Assembly: GCA_903940125.1 (NCBI GenBank)
Contig: CAJAJL010000059.1
Span: 1 to 58,934, forward strand
Length of the DNA: 58,934 nucleotides
Reading direction: 5' to 3'
From: an uncultured Chlorobiaceae bacterium
Lineage (GTDB): Bacteria; Bacteroidota; Chlorobiia; Chlorobiales; Chlorobiaceae
A program made the translations under genes and the position numbers. The notes under the pieces were generated by a model. That model saw nothing but the letters and a program-made list of their open reading frames with translations, was not told where the DNA came from and did not search any database. Of the stretch, positions 26,948 to 37,106 are shown one piece after another; the stretch's first letter is position 1, and every line of letters begins with the position of its first letter.

Positions 26948-28393
26948 TTAGAGAGGTTTTTTTGCCAGAGTGGAAGCCTTGTCATGAAGAGCATTTTCGG
27001 CCGCCTCTTTTATTGTTTCAGAAAGGGTCGGGTGCGCATGAATAGTATCGGCAAGTATGTCAGCGGTCACAGCAAGATGGCGTGCAAGCGTCAGCTCCCC
27101 GATAAGCTCGACCGCTCCGTGTCCTACAACGTGAGCTCCAAGCAGCCGACCATCTGCAGCACTGAAAACCAGCTTTACCAGGCCCTCAAGATTTCCGTAG
27201 GCATTGGCCTTGCCTGAAGAGGCAAACATTGAACGGCCAACGTGAACCGTACAGCCACCATCCTCCGCCTGCTTTTCGCTCAGCCCGATACTCGCAACAG
27301 AAGGTTCGGCATAAACACATCGAGGAATCATGGAATCATCAAGCGGACGGGATGGAGCACCCGCTATGGTCTGGACAGCGATCGCGGCTTCAGCTGAAGC
27401 TTTGTGAGCAAGCAGCATACCTCCACGAACATCACCAATGGCAAAAATATGACCGGCTGAGGTTCTGCATAGACTGTCTGTCACAATAAAACCCCGGGAA
27501 CTCTCAACACCGGCATGTTCAAGACCAAGTCCACTGCAGTTACCACTCACTCCGACAGCAACAAGCAGGTAGTCCGCACTGAGAGCCCGGGAGTCAGTTC
27601 CTTCTGCAACAAGAAGAGCGTTCACTCTGTCCCCCGCTACGGCAACTTGCTCCAGTTTCGCACCAGTTGCAACGGTGATGCCAGCTTTCTGAAGCGAGCG
27701 TTTAAGTACTTCAGCAATCTCTTCATCTTCAAACGGCAGCAAACGAGGCATCATTTCCACCAGCGTCACCGCAGTTCCTGCCATAGCATAAAACCAGGCC
27801 ATTTCAACACCGATAGCGCCGCCACCCACCACAATCATCGAAGTCGGAACTGACTTCAGAGCAAGCGCTTCCCTGCTCGTTATAATACGATTTCCGTCCG
27901 GCTCAAGACCCGGCAACGTTCTGGCGTGCCCCCCGGAAGCGATTATAATATGACTGGCCGTTACACGCTCAACACGAACACCATCACGAAAAATATCCAG
28001 ATCGTGCGGTGAGCTGAACACCGCTTCACCCTGTCTGACATCAACACCTGCGCGACGAAGCATGAAGGCGACACCTTTAGACATTTTCAGTGCAACATTG
28101 CGACTGCGTTTAACGGATTCTGCAAGATCTATAGTTCCCGGCTGCACCTTGAGACCGAAATAATCCGCTTTTTTTACAAGATCGAATACCTCCGCACTCC
28201 GCAGAAGTGCCTTTGTAGGAATACAGCCCCAATTAATACATACACCGCCCAATGCCCCTTTTTCGATAAGACAAACTTTCATACCTGCTTTGGCGGCCCG
28301 AAGCGCAGCTTCATAACCTCCGGGACCGGAACCGATGACGGCCAGATCGAAGGCAGGATCCGGCTCCTGAGACAACTGTTGCATGGAATGCAT
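26948..28393 (-). CDS. lpdA: Dihydrolipoyl dehydrogenase
   Basis: Flavoprotein disulfide reductase of 481 aa. The FAD-binding motif is VIGSGPGGYEAALRAAKAG, the redox-active disulfide is in GGVCINWGCIPTKALL, the NAD-binding motif is VVGGGAIGVEMAWFYAMAG, and HAHPTLSETIKEA near the C-terminus carries the active-site His. This is the E3 component of 2-oxoacid dehydrogenase or glycine-cleavage complexes. It is upstream of bchI in the same direction, an association I recall for green sulfur bacteria, but no functional link is established here. It starts 44 nt from the divergent RluD-type gene. Confidence 0.95.
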   Translation of the reverse strand: MHSMQQLSQEPDPAFDLAVIGSGPGGYEAALRAAKAGMKVCLIEKGALGGVCINWGCIPTKALLRSAEVFDLVKKADYFGLKVQPGTIDLAESVKRSRNVALKMSKGVAFMLRRAGVDVRQGEAVFSSPHDLDIFRDGVRVERVTASHIIIASGGHARTLPGLEPDGNRIITSREALALKSVPTSMIVVGGGAIGVEMAWFYAMAGTAVTLVEMMPRLLPFEDEEIAEVLKRSLQKAGITVATGAKLEQVAVAGDRVNALLVAEGTDSRALSADYLLVAVGVSGNCSGLGLEHAGVESSRGFIVTDSLCRTSAGHIFAIGDVRGGMLLAHKASAEAAIAVQTIAGAPSRPLDDSMIPRCVYAEPSVASIGLSEKQAEDGGCTVHVGRSMFASSGKANAYGNLEGLVKLVFSAADGRLLGAHVVGHGAVELIGELTLARHLAVTADILADTIHAHPTLSETIKEAAENALHDKASTLAKKPL

Positions 28394-28437
28394 AGATATG
28401 ATATGGTTTTGTTATACTTATCGAGGTAAATGTACCG

Positions 28438-29511
28438 TTGGCCGTGTTCAAGTTTCACAAAATGCAAAATCAGCCTCAAAAAAACGAATCAGAGCAACTG
28501 GATGAAGCTGCTCTTGAGCCGAAAAAAATCACCCTGCAGGTCAGCCGGGTGCAGACCTCGATGCGTATCGACCAGTACCTGACCCAACAGGTGGAAAATG
28601 CCACACGCAACAAGGTACAGACAGCTATAGAGGAGGGTCGTGTGCTGGTTAATGAAAAGACCGTCAAATCCAATTACCGCATCAAATCGTGTGATCTTAT
28701 ACAGATCACCCTGCTTCGCCCGCCAGCACCTGAACTCGCTCCGGAAGATATCCCGATTGCTGTTATTTATGAGGACCAGGATCTGATGGTTATCAACAAG
28801 AAACCCGGCATGGTGGTACATCCGGCATTCGGCAACTGGACCGGAACACTTGCAAACGCCATTCTGCACCATATCGGCAAAGAGGCAGAAGAGCTTGACA
28901 AATCTGAACTCCGTCCGGGAATTGTTCACCGGCTCGACAAGAACACATCAGGACTGATCATTATTGCAAAAAATCCTGTTGCGCTCCACCGTCTTGCCCG
29001 CCAGTTTGCGGAACGCAAGGTGATAAAAATTTACAAAGCGATTGTCTGGGGAGTTCCAGAACCTCTGTCAGGAACAATAACAACCAATATCGGGCGATCA
29101 AAAAAAGACCGGAAGGTTATGGCAAACTTCCCTTTTGAAGGTAAGGACGGTAAAACGGCAATCACAGACTATCTGGTCACTGAAAATCTTCACTGGTTTT
29201 CGGTTCTCTCTCTGACGCTGCACACTGGCAGAACTCATCAGATCAGGGCACACATGCAGCATCTCGGTCACCAGATCCTTGGTGATGAAACCTATGGCGG
29301 AGCAGCTTTACGCACCCTCCCGTTCAGCAGAAGCGAAAGTTTCGTCAAAAACCTTCTCGAACTGATACCGCGTCAGGCTCTGCACGCAGAAACCCTTTCA
29401 TTTCATCAGCCAATCACTCACGAACCGCTTTCGTTTTCGGCTCCATTACCGGAAGATATGGAGAGTGCACTTCAGAAAATCCGCTCCGCAGTCACGCTGG
29501 CCTCACTCTAA
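28438..29511 (+). CDS. rluD: RluD-family 23S rRNA pseudouridine synthase
   Basis: RluA/RluD-family enzyme of 357 aa. An S4 RNA-binding domain leads (MRIDQYLTQQVENATRNKVQTAIEEGRVLVN) and the catalytic domain has GIVHRLDKNTSGLIIIAKN, with the catalytic Asp after RL, and RTHQIRAHMQHLGHQILGD. The best guess is modification of 23S rRNA near the peptidyl-transferase helix as in RluD; RluA and RluC relatives cannot be excluded. The frame opens with TTG at 28438, 11 nt after GAGG; an ATG at 28462 has no ribosome-binding site, so the start is uncertain. Confidence 0.88.
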   Translation: MAVFKFHKMQNQPQKNESEQLDEAALEPKKITLQVSRVQTSMRIDQYLTQQVENATRNKVQTAIEEGRVLVNEKTVKSNYRIKSCDLIQITLLRPPAPELAPEDIPIAVIYEDQDLMVINKKPGMVVHPAFGNWTGTLANAILHHIGKEAEELDKSELRPGIVHRLDKNTSGLIIIAKNPVALHRLARQFAERKVIKIYKAIVWGVPEPLSGTITTNIGRSKKDRKVMANFPFEGKDGKTAITDYLVTENLHWFSVLSLTLHTGRTHQIRAHMQHLGHQILGDETYGGAALRTLPFSRSESFVKNLLELIPRQALHAETLSFHQPITHEPLSFSAPLPEDMESALQKIRSAVTLASL

Positions 29512-29607
29512 ACAGCAAGCCTCTCTGTATCCCTGTGTTTGCTTTTTTACATCGATAAGGCTATTCTCACTATCAAGACTTTTTTTCATTTTCGCATAAA
29601 CAGCATT

Positions 29608-31803
29608 ATGACTCTACGGAACTCACTCTTTGCGTTCATCTCCCTTTTTCTGCTCTTTCCCATCACACGTGTCAGTGCGGAACAGAATATTCCTGTAAAG
29701 CAGCTTTCAGCACCGCCTTCGTCGCCTGTTGTGGAAGAGTATTTTGGAATAAAAGTGACAGACAACTTCCGCTCTCTGGAGAATCTTGACAATCCCCAGG
29801 TACAGACGTGGATGAAAGAACAATCAGATGAGGCCAGGTCAATCCTGCAGAGAATCCCCGGCCGGAGCGCTCTTATTGAAAAAATGCATGATTTCGACAG
29901 TCGCAAATCATCGAAAGTATACAATCTCTCCATCACTGATAATAACCGCTATTTTTACCTGAAAGAGACCCCGACCGATGAAACCGGCAAACTCTTCGTT
30001 CGCGATACTTTCAAAGGAAAAGAGAGTCTTCTGTTTGATTCCCGCGCATTTTTTGCCAAGAGCGGGAAAGAGTATGTCATCAGCGGCGTTTCTGCCTCTG
30101 ACAATGGCGAGAACATTGCGATTTCTGTATCAGCAAACGGTTCTGAAGAGAGCATCATCCTGATCATGGATGTTGCATCAAAAAAACTGTATCCCGAAAG
30201 AATCGACCGCTGCAGGTTTGCCACCCCCTCATGGGTCAAGGACGGCCGTTCATTTCTTTATAACCGCATGCAGCCCATTACTCACGCTGGGCAGAATCCC
30301 CAGTACGACAGCAAAACCTTTCTGCACCGGATAGGCAGTGATCCCTCATCCGACCGTGAAATTTTTTCAAATGCAACAAATCCGGAACTGCACATCAGAA
30401 GTGCAGATATCCCTTCTGTTACTTACGATAGAAAAAGCGGTTTCCTGTTTGCCATTGTCTCAAACGTTGACCCGCGGATAACTGCTTATTATACGCCGGT
30501 CTCCATGCTTTCAGACAAAAAAATAACATGGAAAACGCTCTTTACTCCTGAAGATGAAATTCATGATTTTGCCCCTACCAGAGAGGAGCTCTACCTCTAT
30601 ACCCCAAAAAATGCACCCAAATTCAAAGTCGTAAAAACCTCGCTCAGAAATCCGGACATTTTGCATGCAACAACTGTTGTTGGCGAAGACCCTGAAGCAA
30701 TGCTGACATCATTCGCGCTCACCAACAACGCACTTTATTATACACAATCACTGAACGGAGTTGAAGCAAAGCTGTTCATTAAAGAGCATGACAATACGCA
30801 ACCGAGAGAGCTCATACTGCCATTCAAGGCTGGAACGATTGGCCTCTCTTCGAAAGGATTCCGCTTTCCTGATCTCTGGGTGGTTATTGCAGGATGGAGC
30901 AACGACTATAGGCGATATCGCTTTGATGCAGTGAAAAACACCTTCAGTAAGGAGACACTCTCCTCCCCTGCTGAATATCCAGAGTACCGCAACCTTGTTG
31001 TTGAGGAGCTAATGATACCCTCACATGACGGTGTTCTGGTGCCACTTTCAATTGTCTATAATAAAGGAATACAAAAAAACGGTCAGAATCCGACATTTAT
31101 TTATGGATACGGAGCATACGGGAAATCGATCACCCCGTTTTTCAGCCCGGGCATGCTGCTCTGGACTCATAAAGGCGGCGTTCTGGCTTTTGCCCATGTA
31201 AGAGGAGGCGGAGAGTGCGGAGATTCCTGGCACACCCAGGGCATGAAAACAACAAAGCCAAACACATGGAAGGACCTTATAAGCTGTACTGAATATCTCA
31301 AGAAACAGGGTTATACCGGGCCCGGTAAACTTGCCATCAACGGAGCAAGTGCAGGGGGAATTCTGGTCGGCATGGCCCTGACGGAACGGCCGGACCTTTT
31401 TTCAGCCGTCATTGCTCAGGTAGGTGCGTTAAACCCGCTGCGGGGTGAAGAGAGTCCCAACGGACCGGTAAACGTGCCTGAGTTCGGTTCAGTTAAAAAC
31501 AAGGAAGAGTGCAAGGCGCTTATTGCCATGGATCCCTACCTCAACATCCGGGATCATGTAAACTATCCTGCAACGCTTGTAACGACGGGGCTGAATGACC
31601 CGAGAGTGATTGCCTGGCAACCGGCCAAGTTTGCCGCCAGACTTCAGCAGGCGAACACTTCTAAAAGGCCAATAATCTTTTTTGCTGACGATAAAGCCGG
31701 ACATGGCATGGGAAACAGCAAAACAAAAGAATTCGAAACACTTGCAGATGTGCTGAGTTTCGGACTATGGCAGACCGGTCATCCTGAGTTTCAGATACAA
31801 TGA
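29608..31803 (+). CDS. Prolyl oligopeptidase (family S9A), exported
   Basis: Serine peptidase of about 731 aa from ATG 29608, chosen because it begins a clear signal peptide (LRNSLFAFISLFLLFPITRVSA); an earlier in-frame start at 29539 gives an unlikely N-terminus. After an SPVVEEYFGIKVTDNFRSLEN start comes a beta-propeller domain, then the alpha/beta-hydrolase part: GYGAYGKS, HVRGGGECGDSWH, nucleophile Ser in INGASAGGILVGMAL, Asp in TGLNDPRV, and His in DDKAGHGMGN. It should cut short peptides after proline outside the cytoplasm. Its 3' end overlaps the convergent AlkD-like gene by 13 nt. Confidence 0.93.
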   Translation: MTLRNSLFAFISLFLLFPITRVSAEQNIPVKQLSAPPSSPVVEEYFGIKVTDNFRSLENLDNPQVQTWMKEQSDEARSILQRIPGRSALIEKMHDFDSRKSSKVYNLSITDNNRYFYLKETPTDETGKLFVRDTFKGKESLLFDSRAFFAKSGKEYVISGVSASDNGENIAISVSANGSEESIILIMDVASKKLYPERIDRCRFATPSWVKDGRSFLYNRMQPITHAGQNPQYDSKTFLHRIGSDPSSDREIFSNATNPELHIRSADIPSVTYDRKSGFLFAIVSNVDPRITAYYTPVSMLSDKKITWKTLFTPEDEIHDFAPTREELYLYTPKNAPKFKVVKTSLRNPDILHATTVVGEDPEAMLTSFALTNNALYYTQSLNGVEAKLFIKEHDNTQPRELILPFKAGTIGLSSKGFRFPDLWVVIAGWSNDYRRYRFDAVKNTFSKETLSSPAEYPEYRNLVVEELMIPSHDGVLVPLSIVYNKGIQKNGQNPTFIYGYGAYGKSITPFFSPGMLLWTHKGGVLAFAHVRGGGECGDSWHTQGMKTTKPNTWKDLISCTEYLKKQGYTGPGKLAINGASAGGILVGMALTERPDLFSAVIAQVGALNPLRGEESPNGPVNVPEFGSVKNKEECKALIAMDPYLNIRDHVNYPATLVTTGLNDPRVIAWQPAKFAARLQQANTSKRPIIFFADDKAGHGMGNSKTKEFETLADVLSFGLWQTGHPEFQIQ

Positions 31804-32504
31804 CCTTTAAGGTAGTGCTGCCGTCTCTCTTCGGGAAGCCGCTCAATGGCGTATCGGAGCATGACTCTCGGCATAGAGCGGCAGTGCTTCAATAAAAAGC
31901 TTTCGAGAACCGGCGTATCACGCTTGCCGACCTCCCTGAGCATCCAGCCTGTTGCTTTATGGAGCAATTCCTCCTTATCCTGAAGCAGAATCTGCGATAA
32001 CGCGATGGTGTCCGCAAACTCTCCCTGGCGAATAAAATGAACGGTGGATATTATGGCTATGCGGCGTTCCCAAAGGCTTTCTGAATTGACAAGCCTGTAA
32101 AGCGGCGCCCGATTGCGGTTTTGAAGAAACCTGCCGACAATGTGAGGGGCCGAAATATCAACCAGATCCCAGTTATTGATTCGGTGCGTCTGTGAAAGGT
32201 AGAGGTTATAAATCTGCTCCTGTTCATGCTCTTTGCCATGTTTAAAGCGACGCATCAGCAGTAGGAGGGCAAGCAGGCGGTCTTCATGATATGCGGATGA
32301 GAGGAGCTGGATAACCTCAGGCAATGGCGTATTATCCAGCGTCACAGCGAGCTTTCGGAGCACAGGCACCCGGATTCCACGAAAAATATCATGTTCTCCG
32401 TACTGACCTGCTCCTGTCTTGAAAAACCTTTGAGCAAACATTGCCGCCTCAGGGTCAGCCAAGGATTCAAGATTATTACAGATAACTGCAGCGGTAACCT
32501 CCAT
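31791..32504 (-). CDS. DNA alkylation repair protein (AlkD-like HEAT repeats)
   Basis: A 237-aa, all-helical protein of the AlkC/AlkD family (HEAT-repeat DNA glycosylase-type). Typical features: the start with AMFAQRFFKTGAGQYGEHDIFRGIRVPVLRKLA, the NNWDLVDISAPHIVG segment, WERRIAIISTVHFI and KATGWMLREVGKRD near the C-terminus. The family removes alkylated purines such as 3-methyladenine. The expected catalytic Trp, Asp and Arg positions appear conserved. It overlaps the peptidase 3' end in the opposite strand. Confidence 0.9.
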   Translation of the reverse strand: MEVTAAVICNNLESLADPEAAMFAQRFFKTGAGQYGEHDIFRGIRVPVLRKLAVTLDNTPLPEVIQLLSSAYHEDRLLALLLLMRRFKHGKEHEQEQIYNLYLSQTHRINNWDLVDISAPHIVGRFLQNRNRAPLYRLVNSESLWERRIAIISTVHFIRQGEFADTIALSQILLQDKEELLHKATGWMLREVGKRDTPVLESFLLKHCRSMPRVMLRYAIERLPEERRQHYLKGHCI

Positions 32505-32526
32505 GATAGAAGTATCTTATAAATGT

Positions 32527-34419
32527 TTACGCCTGATCGGCAAGTTCCGTCCATCGGGCCATCTCTTTATCGAGCTGCTGCTGAAGCCTCTGAAGCTCTG
32601 CACCAAGTTTCTGCTGCAACTCAAAATCGCTCCCCACTGATGCAAGACGTCCCGCTATCTCCAACTGACGGCTTTCAGCTTCCTGAATTGTGCGCTCAAG
32701 CTGTTCGAGTTCACGCTTCTCTTTACTGTTCAGGTTACCGGACTTTGTTGATTGAGCCACTGCGGGTTTTGGTGTCTCCAAAGCTTTTTTTACCGGTTTC
32801 TTTTCGTTCTCCCCTTTTTCAGAAGCTTTCAGTTCAAGATAGAGAGTATAGTTTCCGGGATAACGGCGGATAACACCATTCTCTTCAAAAGCGAAAATGT
32901 ACTCAACGGTTCGGTCAAGAAAGTATCGGTCGTGACTGACTACGATAAGACAGCCGGGATAGCTGTCGAGATAGTCTTCGAGCACCCTGAGTGTCGGGAT
33001 ATCGAGATCGTTAGTTGGTTCATCGAGAAGGAGCACATTCGGCGAATCAATAAGCTGCTTCAAAAGATAGAGCCTGCGGCGCTCGCCGCCTGAAAGGGTG
33101 CGTATATAGCTGTACTGGGTCGATGGAGCGAAAAGAAAGCGCTCAAGCATTTTTGATGCTGAAAAGACCATGCCGTCCTTGGTTTTTATCTGCTCGGCAT
33201 GTTCCTGAATATACTCGATAACCCGTTTGGAGTCGTCAAGTCCCCGGCTCTGCTGATCGTAGTAACCGATTTTAACCGTTTTGCCGAGTTCGATATGGCC
33301 GCTGTCCGGCTTGATTCGCTCTGTAATCATATCGAAAAGGGTGGTTTTGCCTGAACCGTTCGGCCCGATAATACCAATACGGTCTCCCTTCTGAAGATGA
33401 TATTCAAAATCTTTGAGCAGCACCTTGTCGCCATAGGATTTCGAAACCTTATGAAACTCCATGATTTTATCGCCCAGACGTCCAGCTCCGAATCCGATTT
33501 CAAGCTCTTTCGCCTTTTCCTTTTTAGGGGCGTACACCAGCGTCTCAGCCCGCATCATACGGGCTTTCTGTTTTGTGGTCCGTGCCTTGCACCCTCCCCT
33601 CATCCAGTCAAGCTCCTGCCTTACAAGGGCAGAGCGCTTGCGGTCATCCCGGATAGCCTGCTCTTCCTGTTCAGCTTTCTGCACGAGATAGCTTGAATAT
33701 CCTCCGGTATAGGTTACGGCTGTGCGTCCATCCATTTCAATCATCCGTGTTGCGACACGGTCCAGAAAATATCGGTCGTGCGTGATCAGAATCACCGCGC
33801 CCTGATAGCGTCTGATATAGTTTTCAAGCCACTCAACACTATCGGCATCAAGATGGTTGGTCGGCTCATCGAGAATAAGTCCGTCACTCGGCACAACAAG
33901 CGCATGAGCAAGGGCAACCCGCTTGCGCTGACCACCGGAGAGCGTACCCATCATGGCTGTAAGATCGTACAGCCCGAGCTTGCCAAGCACTGTCTTGGCG
34001 TTTGACTCAAGCTCCCACGCACCGCAGACATCAAGTTCATGAGCGAGATGGCTCATCCGGTCAATCAGTGAAGGATCTTCGGTGTGCTTCGTTTCAAGCT
34101 CCTTGCAGACCACTTCATATTCGTAGATAAGATCCATGACCTTGCCGCTTGATTTCAGAATAGCCTGAAGCACCGTATCCTCAGGATCGAACGGGGAATC
34201 CTGGGGCAGATAGGCAATTGTTCTCTGGTTTGCCACCATAACTTTACCCTTATCAGGAGTCTCAACCCCTGCAAGGATTTTTAAAAGCGTACTCTTGCCA
34301 CTCCCGTTCGCTCCTATAATGCCAATTTTATCGCGGTCATCAATACCGAACGAGACATCCTCGAACAAATGCTTCAGACCATATTTTTTCTCTAATCCTT
34401 CAACTGTTAAAAGCACCAT
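32527..34419 (-). CDS. ABC-F family ATPase (Uup-like)
   Basis: ABC-F protein of 630 aa with two nucleotide-binding domains and no membrane segment. Walker A motifs are GANGSGKSTLLK and GPNGSGKTTLFD, signature motifs are TLSGGQRKRVALA and TLSGGERRRLYLL, and Walker B parts are LILDEPTNHLD and LLLDEPTNDLD. The linker is short and a C-terminal coiled-coil extension (EKRELEQLERTIQEAESRQLE) is as in Uup. Members act on ribosomes or DNA and some give antibiotic resistance; this one is most like the Uup branch. Start ATG 34419. It is transcribed leftward, with the AlkD-like gene 22 nt downstream. Confidence 0.93.
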   Translation of the reverse strand: MVLLTVEGLEKKYGLKHLFEDVSFGIDDRDKIGIIGANGSGKSTLLKILAGVETPDKGKVMVANQRTIAYLPQDSPFDPEDTVLQAILKSSGKVMDLIYEYEVVCKELETKHTEDPSLIDRMSHLAHELDVCGAWELESNAKTVLGKLGLYDLTAMMGTLSGGQRKRVALAHALVVPSDGLILDEPTNHLDADSVEWLENYIRRYQGAVILITHDRYFLDRVATRMIEMDGRTAVTYTGGYSSYLVQKAEQEEQAIRDDRKRSALVRQELDWMRGGCKARTTKQKARMMRAETLVYAPKKEKAKELEIGFGAGRLGDKIMEFHKVSKSYGDKVLLKDFEYHLQKGDRIGIIGPNGSGKTTLFDMITERIKPDSGHIELGKTVKIGYYDQQSRGLDDSKRVIEYIQEHAEQIKTKDGMVFSASKMLERFLFAPSTQYSYIRTLSGGERRRLYLLKQLIDSPNVLLLDEPTNDLDIPTLRVLEDYLDSYPGCLIVVSHDRYFLDRTVEYIFAFEENGVIRRYPGNYTLYLELKASEKGENEKKPVKKALETPKPAVAQSTKSGNLNSKEKRELEQLERTIQEAESRQLEIAGRLASVGSDFELQQKLGAELQRLQQQLDKEMARWTELADQA

Positions 34420-34745
34420 ACTCTTCCTCTTCCTTATCTTATCCTATCTTTTATATAAAAGCCTTATCAAAACGGTATTCAGACGTCTCGCCATAAAAAT
34501 ACCACAAAAAAACCCGGCAAGAATCCGGGCGATTACTTTGTGACTATAAACAAGCCCCCCTTTTCCAATGCATACCGATATACGGGTCAGGTTATATCAA
34601 ATTAAGCAATGGAATATACTACTCCACAAGGTAAGAGTGAAACATTATCCAGTCCGATGCACTTCATTACAATTCGTCCCTGGTAGAAAAAATTGCGGCC
34701 ATTGCGTATTTTATGTTAAGCATTCCTAATCAAACAAGGTTAACG
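34420..34745. other. Intergenic region with minus-strand terminator-like hairpin
   Basis: Between the ABC-F gene and the next rightward gene. The only structure I can name is the inverted repeat CCCGG-CAAGAAT-CCGGG at 34512-34528, preceded on the plus strand by a run of A's (T-run on the minus strand). The remainder shows no gene. Confidence 0.45.
34512..34528 (-). terminator. Short terminator-like hairpin, leftward
   Basis: CCCGG and CCGGG pair across a 7-base loop, and on the minus strand the stem is followed by TTTTTTTG. It has the form of an intrinsic terminator, but no obvious leftward gene lies immediately upstream; it would stop any antisense or readthrough transcript coming from the two-partner secretion genes. 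Confidence 0.45.
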
Positions 34746-35342
34746 ATGAAACTCAAGTTGCTCTTCATGACACTTCTTATGGTGATTGGCACAAAAGTGG
34801 CCGTTGGACGAAACTATCCGGTTGAATACGATATAAAAACTGAGGAGGATCATGCCAGGGTAAGAAGTTTCGCTTACGAGTCTTACGAACAATGTTGCGC
34901 AGATGTGCAGGAACAGGCAAAAAATGAAATGCTCCCGCGGGATCAGGAAGAGGCTTTGCTTGCATCAGTACCACAAGGTGGCGTGCTCTTTGTTGAACTG
35001 CTTGGAAATGAGTGGCGAATGGCTAACGGGCCAAACTGGACATACATTATAACGGATGAATCCGGAAAAGAACTTTTTCGCTCCAAAGGCAACAGTTATC
35101 AAGAACCTCCTCCAGCTTATAAAGTCCAGAAAAATGTTGTGCATACCAAGTTCGGAACATTTGTCAGCAGGCAGGAAGGACAGATACCGCCTGAACGAGA
35201 TGCTTTTGGACGACCTGTCTATATCATGCGGGATCAAAAGTCAATACCTATGAAGCTGCCTGACACCTTCAAGGTTTATATCGTCGACAGCATCAACAAG
35301 AACAGATGCTCGTATCTGTTAACAAGAGAATCAAACAAGTAG
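34746..35342 (+). CDS. Exported hypothetical protein
   Basis: A 198-aa protein from ATG 34746 (AAGG just upstream); an in-frame earlier start at 34713 precedes a poor N-terminus. Residues 1-24 are a signal peptide (LKLLFMTLLMVIGTKVAVGRN). The mature part is mixed alpha/beta with two adjacent Cys (YEQCCADVQEQ) and a later WRMANGPNWTYIITDESGKELF. I recognise no domain. It is convergent with the TpsB gene, whose stop is 18 nt away. Confidence 0.65.
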   Translation: MKLKLLFMTLLMVIGTKVAVGRNYPVEYDIKTEEDHARVRSFAYESYEQCCADVQEQAKNEMLPRDQEEALLASVPQGGVLFVELLGNEWRMANGPNWTYIITDESGKELFRSKGNSYQEPPPAYKVQKNVVHTKFGTFVSRQEGQIPPERDAFGRPVYIMRDQKSIPMKLPDTFKVYIVDSINKNRCSYLLTRESNK

Positions 35343-35360
35343 ATACTCTTTGTACTCCTT

Positions 35361-37061
35361 TTAAAATCGTTTTACTGCCTGAACATAAATCATCGGGCTG
35401 CTGGCGGGATTGGTTTCACCTTTTACTTTCCATGCACAGGATGCCTGGAGGGTGCTGTTGTCGGTGTCAAACCATTTAACCCCGAATCCGGCACCGGTCA
35501 GGTTGCGGGTATTGGATCCACTATCGGGAAGAGGTGTGGCATGAAGCAGAGCGGAACCATGATCAACAAAGCCTGATGCCTGCACTCTGCCGGGAAGCTC
35601 TCCGATTGCTCCGAACTGATAGCGTAGTTCAGCAGTTGCAACAACACCATTATCAGCATAAGATTCACCTATCTGCCATGCTCGTATTGCACCCGGCCCG
35701 CCCATTGAGAGCTGTTCCGAGCTGTTCAGGTTTTTATCGCTCCACTGACCGGAGGCTCCAGCATAGAGTGATAATCCATGATAGATCGTATTGGTTCTTG
35801 CAAAACTCAGATTAACCTTGGAGTAACTGCCGTTACTGCTTAACCCCGTTGATGACTGGTCCAGGGCAAGTGTTTCTGGATCTGTGATTTCTAAACTTCC
35901 CGCAGCCAATCCAAGGGAGAATGAGGTGCAGCCACCATCCAGAACTTTATCCATTTGCATACCGGTAAGGCCAAGCTGCCATGATAGTGTATGACGCTGA
36001 TTTCTGGATTGCGGGCTTTCAGTACGATCATCCATCACTCTCCCTTCACCGGCAACAGTTGCATTCAGAATCAGGTTTCTCCGGCGTACGAGTGGCTGGA
36101 TAATGGAAATATTCAGCTCATGGGCACTTCCGTCTGCGTTCAATGCTTTAAATGACCCACCCAGCTGATAGGTGACAAAATTATAGTCTAATCCAATCTT
36201 TGTCCCGTAGGACATAACCGGCACACTGAAGTTCGTACGGATATTCTGCAGTTCTCCAGTAGTTGACGTCTGCACGTGCATGGTGAACTGATCACCGAGA
36301 TGAAGAGGAGAGTAGAGTTCCATAGTTCCACCAGCACGATTATCTCCGGTTGCATTATTTCCATAATTGTCCATGTCCAGTGAAAAACTGCAGGGCTTGC
36401 CTTCGGTTATTTCAAAATTCGCTTTCGTGGTTCCATACCTTGAACCTGGTTCCAGCATGATGCGGGATGTGATATTTGGCAGTTCATTGGTTTTCATGAT
36501 CATTGAGGTCAGAGCTCCGTCTTCAACCGGTTTACCGATAGGCAGATGACTTGCATAGCCTTGCAGAAGGCCAGCCGGAGTTCTTGTTTTATCCGGCAAA
36601 GTTTCAATATGAATATGTTCAAGGATACCTTCAACGACCTCAATGATGAGTGGGAACCCTGGTTTTATCGACTGAGGAGGGAAAAACACTGATACCAGAA
36701 AACACCCTTTCTCTCGGTATTTATTGGTGATTACGGCAGCGGCTGCATTCAGCTCGGAGAGTGTCATCTCTTTTCCTATGGAACCGGACATCAGCGCAGC
36801 AAGTTCACTGCTCGAAAACAATGTGTTGCCGGTAAAGATAAAGCCTGAAACCTTTATTCGTGCCCCATTCGGTACATGCTCTTCATGTATTGCTTGTTTC
36901 TGGAGCGGAGGAAGTGACTGCTGAGGAACAAGCGTACTCTGCGGGCTATTTTCCTTGAGAAGACGACCCGCATCCGGAAGTGCAGCAGCAAAAACCGAAT
37001 TGCTGGTATTAAGTGAGACAAGGAGTGAGACAAGGAAGAGAATTATCAGCGATCTGGACAT
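35361..37061 (-). CDS. Two-partner secretion transporter (TpsB / ShlB-FhaC family)
   Basis: Outer-membrane transporter of 566 aa. A signal peptide (LIILFLVSLLVSLNTSNSVFAA) precedes a ShlB-type POTRA domain (RIKVSGFIFTGNTLFSSSELAALM, LSELNAAAAVITNKYREKGCFLVSVFFP) and a beta-barrel with LGLAAGS, GGPGAIRAW and YQFGAIGELPGRVQASGFVDHG, where the LRLGG-like motif region is expected. The C-terminus IYVQAVKRF ends in an aromatic residue as in many barrels. It should export the repeat-rich partner encoded just upstream, 46 nt away. Confidence 0.92.
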   Translation of the reverse strand: MSRSLIILFLVSLLVSLNTSNSVFAAALPDAGRLLKENSPQSTLVPQQSLPPLQKQAIHEEHVPNGARIKVSGFIFTGNTLFSSSELAALMSGSIGKEMTLSELNAAAAVITNKYREKGCFLVSVFFPPQSIKPGFPLIIEVVEGILEHIHIETLPDKTRTPAGLLQGYASHLPIGKPVEDGALTSMIMKTNELPNITSRIMLEPGSRYGTTKANFEITEGKPCSFSLDMDNYGNNATGDNRAGGTMELYSPLHLGDQFTMHVQTSTTGELQNIRTNFSVPVMSYGTKIGLDYNFVTYQLGGSFKALNADGSAHELNISIIQPLVRRRNLILNATVAGEGRVMDDRTESPQSRNQRHTLSWQLGLTGMQMDKVLDGGCTSFSLGLAAGSLEITDPETLALDQSSTGLSSNGSYSKVNLSFARTNTIYHGLSLYAGASGQWSDKNLNSSEQLSMGGPGAIRAWQIGESYADNGVVATAELRYQFGAIGELPGRVQASGFVDHGSALLHATPLPDSGSNTRNLTGAGFGVKWFDTDNSTLQASCAWKVKGETNPASSPMIYVQAVKRF

Positions 37062-37106
37062 AGAATACTCCTGTAGTTCAAGTTTATAACGTCTTTTATC
37101 CGTCTG